Source: Campylobacterales bacterium (GTDB taxonomy: Bacteria > Campylobacterota > Campylobacteria > Campylobacterales > Sulfurimonadaceae). From it: DNA of 44,393 bases. This document shows, piece by piece, positions 6,996-16,236 of the stretch. The position numbers were made by a program, and so were the translations under genes. The DNA is taken from the NCBI GenBank assembly GCA_024280035.1, contig JAJRQV010000094.1, forward strand, positions 1-44,393. Direction: 5' to 3'. A model generated the notes under the pieces. That model did not search any database and was not told the origin of the DNA. It was given only the letters and a program-made list of their open reading frames with translations. Position 1 is the stretch's first letter. Every line of letters begins with the position of its first letter.

Positions 6996-7871
6996 ATGAC
7001 AAATGATTTTAATAATGAAAAACCCGAACAGATTAATAAAATAGGCGTTATTCTTCGTCCTTCATCACCTGAAATTAAAGATCAATTCCTTTTGGTTAAA
7101 AAAAGCTTTGAAAAATTTGGTATTGATGTCGTTTTAGATAATAATAGTGCTCAAATGATTGGTTTATTAGGGCAACCCTTTGATTTAGTATGTGAAAGTT
7201 CAGATGTTTTAGTTACTCTAGGGGGAGATGGAACACTTATCTCAGCCGTTAGGCGTTCACATGAATTTGATATTCCAGTCTTTGGTATTCATGCGGGTCG
7301 ATTGGGTTTTTTAGCAGATGTAGACCTAGCAGAACTTGATGATTTTATTGAAAAGCTTGTTTCTAAAAATTATAGAATTGATAATAGGGCTGTGCTTCGT
7401 GCTGAAATTATTAATAAAAACGGAAGTACAAAACTGGTTGCTTTTAATGATATTGTAATGACCCGTTCATCTGTTTCAAAGATGATTCATTTAGATGCTT
7501 TTGTAGATGGAAAACCTTTTAATACTTATTATGGTGATGGGGTGATTATTTCTACGCCTACAGGTTCTACTGCTTACAATCTTTCTGCAGGAGGGCCTGT
7601 TCTTTTTCCCTTAACGCAGGTGTTTGCATTAACTCCTATTTCTCCACACTCCTTAACCCAACGTCCTGTTGTTCTTCCTGGGCATTTTACTATTGAAATT
7701 AAGACCACAGATGCTTCTGCTTTAGCCGTGATTGATGGTCAAGATATGCATGAATTTGGAAATGGAGATATTATACGTATTCGGCTCTCAGCTAAACCAG
7801 CACAGCTTATTCACCGTGAAGAGTTTAATTATTTTGAAGTTTTAAAAGAAAAATTAAGTTGGGGTGAATAA
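6996..7871 (+). CDS. nadK: NAD kinase
   Basis: A 291-residue cytosolic enzyme that phosphorylates NAD to NADP. The GGDG motif of the kinase superfamily is at residues 76-79, followed by GIHAGRLGFLAD. The NAD-binding region FNDIVMTRSS is at about 150-159 and the glycine-rich GDGVIISTPTGSTAYNLSAG at about 180-199. An N-terminal extension of about 15 polar residues precedes the Rossmann core. ATG 6996 is the only credible start although no strong ribosome site is visible. Its stop is 10 nt from the recN start and the recN ribosome site overlaps the nadK end, so the two are coupled. The nadK-recN pairing is also common in other bacteria. Confidence 0.96.
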   Translation: MTNDFNNEKPEQINKIGVILRPSSPEIKDQFLLVKKSFEKFGIDVVLDNNSAQMIGLLGQPFDLVCESSDVLVTLGGDGTLISAVRRSHEFDIPVFGIHAGRLGFLADVDLAELDDFIEKLVSKNYRIDNRAVLRAEIINKNGSTKLVAFNDIVMTRSSVSKMIHLDAFVDGKPFNTYYGDGVIISTPTGSTAYNLSAGGPVLFPLTQVFALTPISPHSLTQRPVVLPGHFTIEIKTTDASALAVIDGQDMHEFGNGDIIRIRLSAKPAQLIHREEFNYFEVLKEKLSWGE

Positions 7872-7881
7872 AGGAGGTCTT

Positions 7882-9414
7882 ATGATAGAACGGTTTTATT
7901 TACGTGACTTTCTCTCTTTTAAAGAGGCAGAACTTGAGTTTAAAAAAGGTTTAGTGGTTTTCACGGGTCCAAGTGGTAGTGGAAAATCTATACTGATGAG
8001 TTCTATTTTAGCCTCTTTGGGTTTAGATGAAGCTAAGGCAGGTCTTAGTGAAGCAAGTATTAATTTTCCTATTAAACTAGAAGATATTGGTATTGAAGAA
8101 GATGATTTAACCATTTTTAAACAGATTAAAAAAGATAAGGTTCGTCATTTTATTAATAACCAAACTATTTCTAAAAAAGTACTTTTAAATCTTTATAAGA
8201 CCTTTGTACGACACCTTAGTTTTAGAGATTATAATGATTTTAAAAATGAAAATCTTTTAGACCTTATTGATCTGTTTTGTAATGATACAGATGCTAAACA
8301 TCTTCGCCTTATACAAGAGTATAAAACTCGTTTTACTGAGTTGAACCAGCTAAAAAAAGAGTTGTCTCAAATTATTGAAGAAGATAAAAAGGTCCTAGAG
8401 CTTCGAGAGTTTGCTCAGTTTGAAATTTCAAAAATAGATGCTATTTCACCTCTTGAAAATGAAGATGAAGAGCTGATGCAGATTAAGAAGGAACTCTCTA
8501 AAAAAGAGAAGATTGAAGAGGCTATTAGCCGGGCTGAAGAGCTGTTTAATTATGAAAATGATATCTCTAACGCTTTGGAACTGCTTGATATTAATAGCTC
8601 ATTTTTTGATGACACCATGAATGAACTTAGGGCACATTTTGAGGCTTCCAAAGAGAGATTGGCTGAACTTGGTGAATGCAATATTGAGGAGATTTTAACA
8701 CGAATAGAACAGATTTCTGAACTGAAACACCGTTATGGAAGTGTTGAAGAAGCTCTTAATTATAAGGTTCAAAGACAAAAAGAGTTAGAACATTATGAGA
8801 GTTTAGAAGAACAAAAAGAGACACTTTTTATAGAGATAAAAAGCATAGAGACTGAGCTTCTTATGCGAGCAGAAAAAATATCACTTAAACGTCAAAAGGC
8901 ATTAAAGAAAATTGTACATTCATTTAATGACTTCTTAAAACAGCTCTACTTAAGACCAGCAAGTATTAAACTGCTAAAAGAGGAACTTTGTATCTTTGGT
9001 TTAGATAGGGTTGAAGTTGAATTAGATGGAACGGGTTTAGATAAGGTCTCATCTGGTGAATTCAATCGCTTAAGACTTGCTCTTTTAGCTGTAAAAAGTT
9101 TACAGGTTAATGAGGGTGGCATCTTAATGTTAGATGAAATTGATGCAAATCTAAGTGGAGAAGAGTCTATGTCTGTTGCTAAAGTACTTTCACATTTAGC
9201 CAAAGACTATCAAATCTTTGTTATTTCACATCAGCCACAATTAACCTCTCAAGCCGATCAACATTTTCTTATTAGTCGGGATAAGTTTTCTCAGGTTAAA
9301 GTCTTAGAAGATGAGGAAAGAGTCTCAGAAATTGCACGAATGATAAGTGGTGATAAAATTACCGAAGAGGCGATTCGTTTCGCACGTGGATTAATGGAAG
9401 AAAAATGTGTTTAG
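7882..9414 (+). CDS. recN: DNA repair protein RecN
   Basis: A 510-residue SMC-like ATPase involved in double-strand-break repair. Walker A GPSGSGKS is at residues 29-36. Two long coiled-coil stretches (about 150-360, rich in Glu/Lys/Leu) flank a hinge. The ABC signature appears as SSGEFNRLRLAL, followed by Walker B GGILMLDEID and the H-loop VISHQP. The signature reads SSGE rather than SGGE. The protein is shorter than typical RecN (about 550), as in other Campylobacterota. ATG 7882 is chosen because of the perfect AAAGGAGG at 7870-7877; the ORF extension to 7864 would overlap the nadK stop without a site. Its last 10 nt overlap the next gene. Confidence 0.95.
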   Translation: MIERFYLRDFLSFKEAELEFKKGLVVFTGPSGSGKSILMSSILASLGLDEAKAGLSEASINFPIKLEDIGIEEDDLTIFKQIKKDKVRHFINNQTISKKVLLNLYKTFVRHLSFRDYNDFKNENLLDLIDLFCNDTDAKHLRLIQEYKTRFTELNQLKKELSQIIEEDKKVLELREFAQFEISKIDAISPLENEDEELMQIKKELSKKEKIEEAISRAEELFNYENDISNALELLDINSSFFDDTMNELRAHFEASKERLAELGECNIEEILTRIEQISELKHRYGSVEEALNYKVQRQKELEHYESLEEQKETLFIEIKSIETELLMRAEKISLKRQKALKKIVHSFNDFLKQLYLRPASIKLLKEELCIFGLDRVEVELDGTGLDKVSSGEFNRLRLALLAVKSLQVNEGGILMLDEIDANLSGEESMSVAKVLSHLAKDYQIFVISHQPQLTSQADQHFLISRDKFSQVKVLEDEERVSEIARMISGDKITEEAIRFARGLMEEKCV

Positions 9415-9650
9415 TTATTAGTATTCTTTTAACAATTTTAAGTATAAATTTTTATATGAATGGTTTTATTCCTCAATCGATTATGTCTGCTGTCTTAGCC
9501 CTTGTGCTTCTTTATTTCATGTATAAAAACATTAGCTGTAAAAAAGGTGGATGTGGGGTTAAAAAAAAGAGTTCTACTACAGATAAAAAAGAGAGTTCTG
9601 ATGCTGTAAGTGAAACCCCTTCAGACTTGAATAAAGATGAAGAGAAATAA
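9405..9650 (+). CDS. Small membrane protein with Cys motif, unknown
   Basis: An 81-residue protein with two hydrophobic segments (about 3-16 and 22-41). A basic cytosolic-type tail with two cysteines (SCKKGGCGVKKK) follows, then a polar acidic C-terminus. It overlaps the end of recN by 10 nt and should be translated with it. The family is not recognised. Its place in the nadK-recN operon suggests co-expression but gives no function. Confidence 0.7.
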   Translation: MCLVISILLTILSINFYMNGFIPQSIMSAVLALVLLYFMYKNISCKKGGCGVKKKSSTTDKKESSDAVSETPSDLNKDEEK

Positions 9651-9719
9651 AGTTTTATTAGAAAATAAATTTTAGATTCTGGGTCTAACTAGCGGTATCT
9701 TGTTTTTGATGCTTTTAGA

Positions 9720-9725
9720 TACAAT
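9720..9725 (+). promoter_or_regulatory. -10-like box (TACAAT) 6 nt before the tatD start codon
   Basis: TACAAT ends 6 nt upstream of the tatD ATG, and no Shine-Dalgarno sequence is present. If used, the mRNA would begin at or next to the start codon (leaderless). Compare the similar arrangement before the histidine kinase and the SprA-like gene. Confidence 0.45.
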
Positions 9726-9731
9726 ATCATT

Positions 9732-10505
9732 ATGATTATAGATACCCATATACACTTAGATAACAAACAATATATAGATGATGTAGAAGAGGTGATAAGC
9801 CGTGCTCAAGAAGCAGGAGTAGAAGCCTTTATTATACCGGGGGCTGACCCCTTAGACTTACCAAGAGCAAAGGCTTTAGCCGATAAACATAAAAATGTTT
9901 ATTATGCTGTGGGTATGCACCCTTATGATATAAGCAATTATAGTGAAACACTTATTCAAAAACATTCAAAAGATAAAAAATGTATTGCCATAGGCGAGTG
10001 TGGGCTTGACTATTTTAGACTGCCTGAAGACGAGGATGAAAGAAAACTAGAAATTCAAGAGCAGAAAAGAGTTTTTAAAGAGCATATACGTCTTGCTAAT
10101 GCCTTAAATAAACCCTTGATTGTACATATCAGAGATTCCAGTCATGATGCCCGTGTTATATTAGAAGAGGAGAACTCAAAAGGGGGAGTATTGCACTGTT
10201 TTAATGCCGATGAAGAACTTCTTATTTTGGCAAAGAGAGGCTTTTATTTTGGTATTGGAGGTGTAGTGACCTTTAAGAATGCAAAGAAGCTTATTAATGT
10301 GTTACCAAAAATCCCACTAGAGAAGTTACTAATTGAAACAGATGGACCTTATTTAACACCACATCCTTATCGTGGAAAACGTAATGAACCTCTTTATATC
10401 ACCTTTGTAGCGGAGAAAATGTCAGAAAATTTAGAAATGGATATAGATAAACTCAAGACACTTACAACAGAAAATGCAAAAAGACTTTTTACAATTGATA
10501 TTTAA
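9732..10505 (+). CDS. tatD: TatD family metal-dependent hydrolase (DNase)
   Basis: A 257-residue TIM-barrel amidohydrolase. The first metal ligands are the H6-x-H8 pair in DTHIHLD. GECGLDYFR at about 96-104 gives the Glu ligand. HIRDSS and LHCFN supply further His ligands, and the Asp ligand lies in IETDGPYLTPHPYRGK. TatD proteins are 3'-5' exonucleases in DNA repair and degradation; the cytosolic location fits. Its length and motifs are fully canonical. It lies directly upstream of mltD, as it does in related genomes as far as I recall. A -10-like TACAAT abuts the start codon. Confidence 0.93.
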   Translation: MIIDTHIHLDNKQYIDDVEEVISRAQEAGVEAFIIPGADPLDLPRAKALADKHKNVYYAVGMHPYDISNYSETLIQKHSKDKKCIAIGECGLDYFRLPEDEDERKLEIQEQKRVFKEHIRLANALNKPLIVHIRDSSHDARVILEEENSKGGVLHCFNADEELLILAKRGFYFGIGGVVTFKNAKKLINVLPKIPLEKLLIETDGPYLTPHPYRGKRNEPLYITFVAEKMSENLEMDIDKLKTLTTENAKRLFTIDI

Positions 10506-10634
10506 TAATATTAATGTGTTTTTTCTGTTTTTTATTTATAAATAATCATAAATATAGGCATGATTAGCTAAAATAGCTGTTTAAATAATATCAAAGTCTT
10601 ACTGAAATGAAGTAGGGCGTTTGATTTTCCCGGG

Positions 10635-11861
10635 GTGCCTTTGAAACTATTTACACTACTTGTCTCATTACTTCTTTCTACTTCAGCCTTTGCTGTCATT
10701 AATTTTGCTCCTAATCATGCTAAAGAGTTAAAACTTTTACGCAGTTTTGATATACAACCCTCTTTTTTAAATGACACTCAACTTAATCGTATAAAAGAGC
10801 AAAAACGTTCACGCTATAAAAATAAATATTTCTTTAAAACAATGAATGATGCTTATATATTTATTCCTTTGGTCAAAAAAATCATTGCAGATTCAGAAGT
10901 CCCCAGTGAAATTCTTTATTTAGCGATGGCAGAATCAAACTTTTCAACACGAGCGTATTCAAAAAAGAAAGCCTCAGGAATGTGGCAGTTTATGCCTTAT
11001 ACTGGGCGTGTGTATGGGCTTAAGATTGATGAATATGTGGATGAAAGAAGAGACCTCGTAAAATCAACTGAAGCGGCAGTTAAATACCTTAATGCTCTGC
11101 ATAAAAAGTTTGGTAAATGGTACCTTGCCGCTATTGCTTATAATTGTGGAGAAGGAAGATTAAGAAAGGCAATTAAAAAAGCAGGCACAGATGATTTAAC
11201 TGTTCTTCTTAATCCTAAACGCAAGTATATTCCTAGAGAAAGCCGTAAATATATTCGTAAAATTATTGCCCTAGCACTTTTAGGTTATGATGAAGAATAT
11301 ATGATGGAAAATGAGTGTGATTATCTTCTTAATCGTGGAAATGCCTACTCTTTAGCAACGGTAAAAGTTCCCGCAGTAGAGAATATTAATCGTGTTGCTA
11401 AACTTATTTCAATGCCAAGTAAAGAGCTGAAAAAGCTTAATAGACACCTGAAATATGGATTTCTCCCCCCTTATGGTAAAAGTTACCATCTTTATATTCC
11501 TTATGTTAAATTAGCTGATTTTAGAAAGAATTATAAGCCTGCAGCACTTCAAACAATGTATTTAGTGCATACAGTAAGCTCTGGGGATAACCTCTCTTAT
11601 TTGGGTAAAAGATACGGTATTCCCTATGGTCGTATCAAAGACTTTAATCACTTAAAATCTAATAGTCTCTTTTTGAAACAAAAACTGATTATTCCCGTAA
11701 GTAAATCCTACAAAAAAACAGCAAGTTTTTATACGGTTAAGAGCGGTGATACCTTAGACTCAATCTCTAAAAACTTTAAAGTCTCTATTGCTGACTTAAA
11801 AAAGAGGAATAGTCTTCGTTCTGATATGATTAAAATAGGAGATAAACTGAGTGTTAACTAG
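10635..11861 (+). CDS. mltD: Membrane-bound lytic murein transglycosylase D-like, SLT plus two LysM domains
   Basis: The protein has a Sec signal peptide (residues 1-20, ending STSAFA). A lytic transglycosylase domain follows at about 75-200, with catalytic Glu100 in AMAESNFS and the [10 protein letters not shown] and [10 protein letters not shown] motifs. Two C-terminal LysM repeats lie at about 311-356 and 366-408 ([14 protein letters not shown]). It cleaves peptidoglycan glycan strands in the periplasm to 1,6-anhydro products. There is no lipobox cysteine, so it is exported but probably not a lipoprotein. The start could be GTG 10635 or TTG 10641; the latter gives a typical MKLF start and has GGGGTG just upstream. 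Its 3' end overlaps rlpA by 11 nt, beginning the envelope operon. Confidence 0.92.
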   Translation: MPLKLFTLLVSLLLSTSAFAVINFAPNHAKELKLLRSFDIQPSFLNDTQLNRIKEQKRSRYKNKYFFKTMNDAYIFIPLVKKIIADSEVPSEILYLAMAESNFSTRAYSKKKASGMWQFMPYTGRVYGLKIDEYVDERRDLVKSTEAAVKYLNALHKKFGKWYLAAIAYNCGEGRLRKAIKKAGTDDLTVLLNPKRKYIPRESRKYIRKIIALALLGYDEEYMMENECDYLLNRGNAYSLATVKVPAVENINRVAKLISMPSKELKKLNRHLKYGFLPPYGKSYHLYIPYVKLADFRKNYKPAALQTMYLVHTVSSGDNLSYLGKRYGIPYGRIKDFNHLKSNSLFLKQKLIIPVSKSYKKTASFYTVKSGDTLDSISKNFKVSIADLKKRNSLRSDMIKIGDKLSVN

Positions 11862-12630
11862 GCTTTTTATTACAGTTTTTGTTATTATATTATTAACAGG
11901 GTGTAGTCGTCGTCCTATTGACAGAACACGTTCGTCTTACCGTGCTCCTGTAGCGAACGCTTCAACCCCAAATAAACTACGTCATCCCACCATGCGCCCT
12001 TATACTGTTTTAGGAAAACGTTATTATCCAACAGTAGTAACAGTAGGAGAAACCTTTACTGGACGTGCCTCATGGTATGGTCCTGATTTTCATGGAAAAA
12101 AAACATCTAATGGTGAGACTTATAGTATGTGGCAAATGACGGCTGCTCATAAAACCTTACCTATGAACACTGTGGTTAGAGTAACAAATAAAAATAATGG
12201 TCGAAGTGTTGTTGTGCGTATTAATGATAGAGGTCCTTTTGTAAATACGCGGATTATTGATCTTTCCAAAAAAGCGGCAAATGCGTTAGATATGATTAAA
12301 ACAGGAACCGCTCCAGTACGTCTTGAAATCTTAGGTTTTAATCGTAAAGGTCAGACAACAATCACATCAACATCAATACAAAAAAATGTAAAAGAGAAGG
12401 TAATTGGAAAATATGCTCTTCAAATCGGTTCATTTTCAAAGATTGATGGTGCAATTGCCTACCAAGAACGCTATAATAATGCATCAGGAAGATACAAAAC
12501 AGTTATTAAAGATATAGATGATGGAAAATCACGTCTTTTTAAGGTTTTATTAACAGGTTTTGGCGGTGAAGAAGAGGCTAGAGAATACAAAGCAGAGCAC
12601 TTTTCAGGCGCTTTTATAGTTAGGGAATAA
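11851..12630 (+). CDS. rlpA: RlpA-like septal/rare lipoprotein, DPBB plus SPOR
   Basis: A lipoprotein with lipobox LLTGC (Cys18) after a hydrophobic leader. A double-psi beta-barrel domain (about 66-157) contains [19 protein letters not shown] and RINDRGPF, and a SPOR domain (about 180-259) binds denuded glycan strands at division sites. In Pseudomonas, RlpA cleaves such strands; here enzymatic activity is inferred from family. GTG 11851 overlaps the mltD stop by 11 nt and has AGGAG upstream, so the pair is translationally coupled. Co-occurrence with MltD fits joint peptidoglycan processing during cell separation. Confidence 0.92.
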   Translation: MLTRLFITVFVIILLTGCSRRPIDRTRSSYRAPVANASTPNKLRHPTMRPYTVLGKRYYPTVVTVGETFTGRASWYGPDFHGKKTSNGETYSMWQMTAAHKTLPMNTVVRVTNKNNGRSVVVRINDRGPFVNTRIIDLSKKAANALDMIKTGTAPVRLEILGFNRKGQTTITSTSIQKNVKEKVIGKYALQIGSFSKIDGAIAYQERYNNASGRYKTVIKDIDDGKSRLFKVLLTGFGGEEEAREYKAEHFSGAFIVRE

Positions 12631-12643
12631 GGAAAAATAGCAG

Positions 12644-13216
12644 ATGATTAAAATTGAACGTAAAACTAAAGAGACAAACATTAAAATTGAGTTAAATATT
12701 TATGGTGAAGGTAAGAGTGAAATAGCAACTGGGGTAGCCTTTCTTGACCATATGTTGGAAAGTTTTTCTAAACACTCTTTAATGGATATTAATATTAGTT
12801 GTAAGGGTGATACGCATATTGATGATCACCACAGTGTTGAAGATATTGGTATTTCACTTGGGCAAGCCATTAAAAAAGCTATTTATCCTATCTCGAAGAT
12901 TGAAAGATTTGGTTCAGCAGCAATTGTTATGGATGAGGCTTGTGTTGAGTGTGATGTAGACCTTAGTAATCGTCCATTTTTGGTTTATGAGGTAGAAGTC
13001 GATGGCAAGGTGGGTCGTTTTGACACCGAACTGGTAGAAGAATTTTTTCGTGCTATTACCTTTAATGCGGGTATTACTGCGCATATTATTATGAAACGTG
13101 GTAAAAACAAACACCATATTATTGAAGCTGCCTTTAAATCATTAGCCGTAGCACTTCGTCGTGCAACAACAGCTAATGAAAGAATGGGTGTTCCCAGTAC
13201 AAAAGGCATATTATGA
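12644..13216 (+). CDS. hisB: Imidazoleglycerol-phosphate dehydratase
   Basis: A 190-residue monofunctional HisB (dehydratase only, with no phosphatase domain) that converts imidazole glycerol phosphate to imidazole acetol phosphate in histidine synthesis. The two internal half-repeats are visible: FLDHMLESFSKHS with HIDDHHSVEDIGI, and the later FNAGITAHI with KHHIIEAAFKSLAVALR. These supply the Mn-binding His and Glu residues. It begins 14 nt after rlpA and overlaps kdsC by 4 nt (ATGA). It is a lone his gene in an envelope operon, an arrangement shared by relatives. Confidence 0.97.
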   Translation: MIKIERKTKETNIKIELNIYGEGKSEIATGVAFLDHMLESFSKHSLMDINISCKGDTHIDDHHSVEDIGISLGQAIKKAIYPISKIERFGSAAIVMDEACVECDVDLSNRPFLVYEVEVDGKVGRFDTELVEEFFRAITFNAGITAHIIMKRGKNKHHIIEAAFKSLAVALRRATTANERMGVPSTKGIL

Positions 13217-13707
13217 TTGAACTTCTAGTTTTTGATGTAGATGGGTGTTTAACTGACGGCTCAATAACCTATAGTGAAAATGGAGATGAGATTAAATCTT
13301 TTAATGTTAAAGACGGCCTAGCCATTAGTACATGGATTCGTATGGGTAAAAAAGCAGCCATCATTACGGGTAGACGAAGTAAAATTGTTGAGAGACGTGC
13401 CAAAGAGTTAGGCATTAATTTTCTTTTTCAAGGTGTGCATAATAAAGATGAAGTTCTTGATAATATTCGTAAGGAATTAGGTATTAGCTACGCCAATATT
13501 GCTGCTATTGGAGATGATTTAAATGATTCTAAAATGCTTTCTAGTGTAGGTAAAAGTTTTACACCCGCAGATGGCTCACACTACATAAAAGATATTTGTA
13601 ACACTGTTTTATCTGCACATGGTGGGCAAGGTGCTGTTCGTGAAATGATAGAATCTATTGTTAAAGACAATGGTACAGAAGAAGAGTTTATAAAGATCTG
13701 GAAATAA
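13213..13707 (+). CDS. kdsC: 3-deoxy-D-manno-octulosonate 8-phosphate phosphatase
   Basis: A 164-residue HAD phosphatase of the small tetrameric KdsC type, without a cap. Motif I DVDGCLTDGSI gives Asp8 and Asp10, motif II is ITGR at about 53-56, and motif III is GDDLNDSKML with a preceding conserved Lys (NKDEVLD). It removes phosphate from Kdo-8-P to give Kdo for the LPS inner core. It overlaps hisB by 4 nt. The downstream lptC and lptA place it logically in an LPS cluster. Confidence 0.95.
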   Translation: MIELLVFDVDGCLTDGSITYSENGDEIKSFNVKDGLAISTWIRMGKKAAIITGRRSKIVERRAKELGINFLFQGVHNKDEVLDNIRKELGISYANIAAIGDDLNDSKMLSSVGKSFTPADGSHYIKDICNTVLSAHGGQGAVREMIESIVKDNGTEEEFIKIWK

Positions 13708-13717
13708 AAGACTAATA

Positions 13718-14260
13718 ATGAAACTGACTCATTTTTTTGTAGTAATGCTTGTTTTAAGTCTTGCTCTTTTTGTCTTTTTAAAACCAGAAGCAAGTAGCAT
13801 TACTACAGGCAAAGAGATAGCACAACTTGAGATAGAAGATTTTATTGTATATAAGATAGATAAAACTGGGGTGACGAGTGTAGTGAGTGGAACAGTAGGT
13901 AAACAGTTTAACTCGTATTATGAAGTGGAAAATGCACACTATATTGAAAATAAAAACAGATTAGGCGAACATCTTTACGCAGATTATGCAAGGTTTGAAA
14001 AAGATATCGCTTACTTAAGAGATAATGTCCGTTATTTTCGTGAAGATGGACTCTCTTTTGAGAGTGATAAAGCAGTTTATAATACCAAGGCAGAAAAACT
14101 TTATGTACCTAACAACTTTGTATTAACGCAAAATGAAAATGTTATTTATGGGAAAGAGTTACATTACAACTCAAAAACAGGAAAAATCAAAGCCGAAAAG
14201 ATTGATGCAAGTTATTATATAGATGAAAAAAACAAAGTGATTTATAAAGGAAGCAAATGA
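13718..14260 (+). CDS. lptC: LPS export protein LptC
   Basis: A 180-residue protein with a single N-terminal transmembrane anchor (about residues 5-22) and a periplasmic beta-jellyroll-like remainder. This is the LptC family layout, bridging the LptBFG transporter and LptA. Sequence features are weak beyond the anchor and repeated beta-strands (DKAVYNTKAEKLYVP, GKELHYNSKTGKI). Context gives the identification: directly after kdsC and overlapping lptA by 4 nt. No strong ribosome site is visible before ATG 13718. Confidence 0.88.
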   Translation: MKLTHFFVVMLVLSLALFVFLKPEASSITTGKEIAQLEIEDFIVYKIDKTGVTSVVSGTVGKQFNSYYEVENAHYIENKNRLGEHLYADYARFEKDIAYLRDNVRYFREDGLSFESDKAVYNTKAEKLYVPNNFVLTQNENVIYGKELHYNSKTGKIKAEKIDASYYIDEKNKVIYKGSK

Positions 14261-14724
14261 AAAAAATATTAACAATTTTAAGTGTATGCACCGTTATGCT
14301 AATTGGCGAACAGGTAAAAATCATTGCAGATAAGTTTGATGGAAATGAGAAAAAAGGTATTACTGTTTTTCAGGGCCATGTAAAAATAACTAAGGGTAAT
14401 GATGAGTTAAATGCTTCAAAAGTTACAGTTTTTACCGATAAAAATCGGAGTCCTTACCGTTATGAAGCAGAAGGGGAGGTCTCTTTTTATATTGACTTAA
14501 AAGAGAACAATGCTACCTATAAGGGTGATGCTGGTAAGGTTATCTACTTTCCCAATAAGAAAAAATATCAGTTTTATAAAAATGTACACCTTTATCAATT
14601 AGGAACAGATCGAAAGATATTTGGTGAAGAGGTTAAATTGGATGCCTTAGATGGAAATGCCCAAGCCATTGGTAAAGAGAAGGCTCCCGTGATTATTATT
14701 TTTAATGTAGAAGAGAAAAAATAG
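14257..14724 (+). CDS. lptA: LPS transport periplasmic protein LptA
   Basis: A 155-residue protein with a short signal peptide (about 1-17) followed by OstA-type beta-strands: ADKFDGNEKKGITVFQGHV, ASKVTVFTD, YKGDAGKVIYFP. LptA forms the periplasmic bridge that carries LPS from LptC to LptD. It overlaps lptC by 4 nt (ATGA) and is followed 2 nt later by engB. No missing segment is apparent; family assignment is firm because of domain plus operon. Confidence 0.92.
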   Translation: MKKILTILSVCTVMLIGEQVKIIADKFDGNEKKGITVFQGHVKITKGNDELNASKVTVFTDKNRSPYRYEAEGEVSFYIDLKENNATYKGDAGKVIYFPNKKKYQFYKNVHLYQLGTDRKIFGEEVKLDALDGNAQAIGKEKAPVIIIFNVEEKK

Positions 14725-14726
14725 AT

Positions 14727-15359
14727 ATGATAGATATTATTAATGCAAAGTTTATTACTTCAGTACCAGATATTAAGCTAGCGCCTCCAGAAAATATACC
14801 AGAAGTGGCTTTTTTAGCACGCTCAAATGTAGGAAAGTCTTCTCTTCTTAACTCATTAGTAAAACATAAGGGCATGGCTAAGGTCTCTTCTACACCAGGT
14901 AAAACACAGTTGATTAACTTTTTTAACCTCGAGTTTAGACAGACCGAAACAGATAAAAGACAGAGTGCGCGTTTTGTTGACCTTCCTGGGTTTGGTTATG
15001 CAAAGGTATCTAAAAGTATTAAGTCTCAATGGCAACGCTCTTTAACGCAGTTTATTGCAGAAAGAGAGCAGATTAAGCTTTTTATTCATTTAATTGATGC
15101 CCGTCATCCTGACTTAGAGATTGACACCCAAGTGGATGAATATCTAAGTGAAATTGTTGAAGAAGATCAGGTTTTACTTCATGTTTTTACTAAAATGGAC
15201 AAGTTAAATCAAAAAGAATTAAGCGCCTTGAGAAACAGGTTCCCTGGGGCTTTAATGGTCTCAAATTCTAAAAAGCGTGGAATTGACAAATTGACTAATG
15301 TTATTCACTCTATCTTATTTGATGATGAAACGGATGATACTAAAGAACAAGAGTCCTAA
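14727..15359 (+). CDS. engB: Ribosome biogenesis GTPase EngB/YsxC
   Basis: A 210-residue TrmE-Era-like GTPase. G1 ARSNVGKSSLLN is at about 31-42, G2 Thr lies in SSTPGKTQLINFF, G3 is VDLPGFGYAKV, G4 is FTKMDKL and G5 is VSNSKKRGI. EngB assists assembly of the 50S subunit. It lies 2 nt after lptA, and its stop overlaps the next start by 1 nt. Cytosolic; all motifs intact. Confidence 0.96.
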   Translation: MIDIINAKFITSVPDIKLAPPENIPEVAFLARSNVGKSSLLNSLVKHKGMAKVSSTPGKTQLINFFNLEFRQTETDKRQSARFVDLPGFGYAKVSKSIKSQWQRSLTQFIAEREQIKLFIHLIDARHPDLEIDTQVDEYLSEIVEEDQVLLHVFTKMDKLNQKELSALRNRFPGALMVSNSKKRGIDKLTNVIHSILFDDETDDTKEQES

Positions 15360-15817
15360 TGATCAGTTACTGTAAAGCCAAACTCTCGCATGTAGCTCAG
15401 ATGATGAATCTTGTTGACCCTTATGTCGAAGATGGGACTATTTTAATGCGTTCATCAGATGAAATCTCTACAAATATACGTTCTTATATGCTCGCTTTTG
15501 ATGAAGATAAACTTATTGGGTTTACTGCCTTACATATTCATACAAATACTTTAGCGGAGATACGCTCACTAATTGTAAAAGAAGATTTTCAAGCTAAGGG
15601 CGTAGGTAAGGAATTGGTTTCATTAGCACTTAAAGAGGGAAAGGTTTTAGGTCTAGAAGAAGTTTTAGTATTAACCTATAAACAAGCATTTTTTGAAAAA
15701 CTGGGATTTGTTGAAATCTTAAAAGAGTCTCTACCTGAACATAAAATTTGGGCAGATTGTATTAAATGTAAACACTTTCCTATATGCAACGAAGTTTCAC
15801 TTATAAAAAAATATTAA
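15359..15817 (+). CDS. argA: N-acetylglutamate synthase, short GNAT type
   Basis: A 152-residue GNAT acetyltransferase without the amino-acid-kinase domain of classical ArgA. The acetyl-CoA pyrophosphate-binding stretch VKEDFQAKGVGKELV lies at about 73-87. The C-terminal block FFEKLGFVEILKESLPEHKIW is typical of the short ArgA form. A terminal cysteine cluster (CIKCKHFPIC) follows. It would make N-acetylglutamate, the first step of arginine synthesis. The ATG shares one base with the engB stop. A related GNAT enzyme with another substrate remains possible, but the KIWADCxxC ending supports the ArgA assignment. Confidence 0.85.
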   Translation: MISYCKAKLSHVAQMMNLVDPYVEDGTILMRSSDEISTNIRSYMLAFDEDKLIGFTALHIHTNTLAEIRSLIVKEDFQAKGVGKELVSLALKEGKVLGLEEVLVLTYKQAFFEKLGFVEILKESLPEHKIWADCIKCKHFPICNEVSLIKKY

Positions 15818-16236
15818 AAGGCATAATTATTGCCATAGTCTTTGGTCTTTACCAGAGCCTCAGTAGCATCTACCTTCTTTTACCTCCACTTTTTGGTGTA
15901 CTTTTTTTTTATTTTATTCATAGCCTTCAAAAAGAGAACCTTCCTGCCTTGGTGCTTATTATTGTTTTGCTTCTTATTTTTGAAGCAGAAAAAGATTTTT
16001 TACTTTTTTCTTCTTTAGTCTATTTTACCTTTGTTTATCGTTTTGTTATTCCACGGTTACGAGTGATGATATCATGTAGAATCTGTCTAAAGGTACTCTT
16101 AATGATACTTGCATACCCAGGTTTTATTCTTTACTCAATTGTTCTAAACCATGTTCTTTGGGTTGAAGTTCCTACAGCAGACTGGCATATTTTTTATTAT
16201 ATGTTTATAGAATTTTTTATGGTCTTGTCCTTATGA
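15784..16236 (+). CDS. MreD-like integral membrane protein (putative)
   Basis: A 150-residue hydrophobic protein with four to five predicted membrane segments and basic connecting residues. It overlaps argA by 34 nt, and its stop overlaps mrdA by 4 nt. Direct position before PBP2 is where MreD sits in many mreBCD-mrdA clusters, and the size and hydrophobicity suit MreD. No family motif is clear enough to be sure. It would act with the elongation machinery in the inner membrane. ATG 15784 is the first possible start; no clear ribosome site precedes it. Confidence 0.75.
   Translation: MQRSFTYKKILKGIIIAIVFGLYQSLSSIYLLLPPLFGVLFFYFIHSLQKENLPALVLIIVLLLIFEAEKDFLLFSSLVYFTFVYRFVIPRLRVMISCRICLKVLLMILAYPGFILYSIVLNHVLWVEVPTADWHIFYYMFIEFFMVLSL

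Noticed and set aside
9405-9650. Possible toxin or holin because of small size and two membrane segments
   Set aside because: It sits in the nadK-recN operon with no antitoxin or phage genes; nothing beyond size supports it.
10532-10545. 14-bp AT-only palindrome TTATTTATAAATAA after tatD
   Set aside because: Such palindromes are expected by chance in AT-rich intergenic DNA, and no GC stem is present for a terminator.
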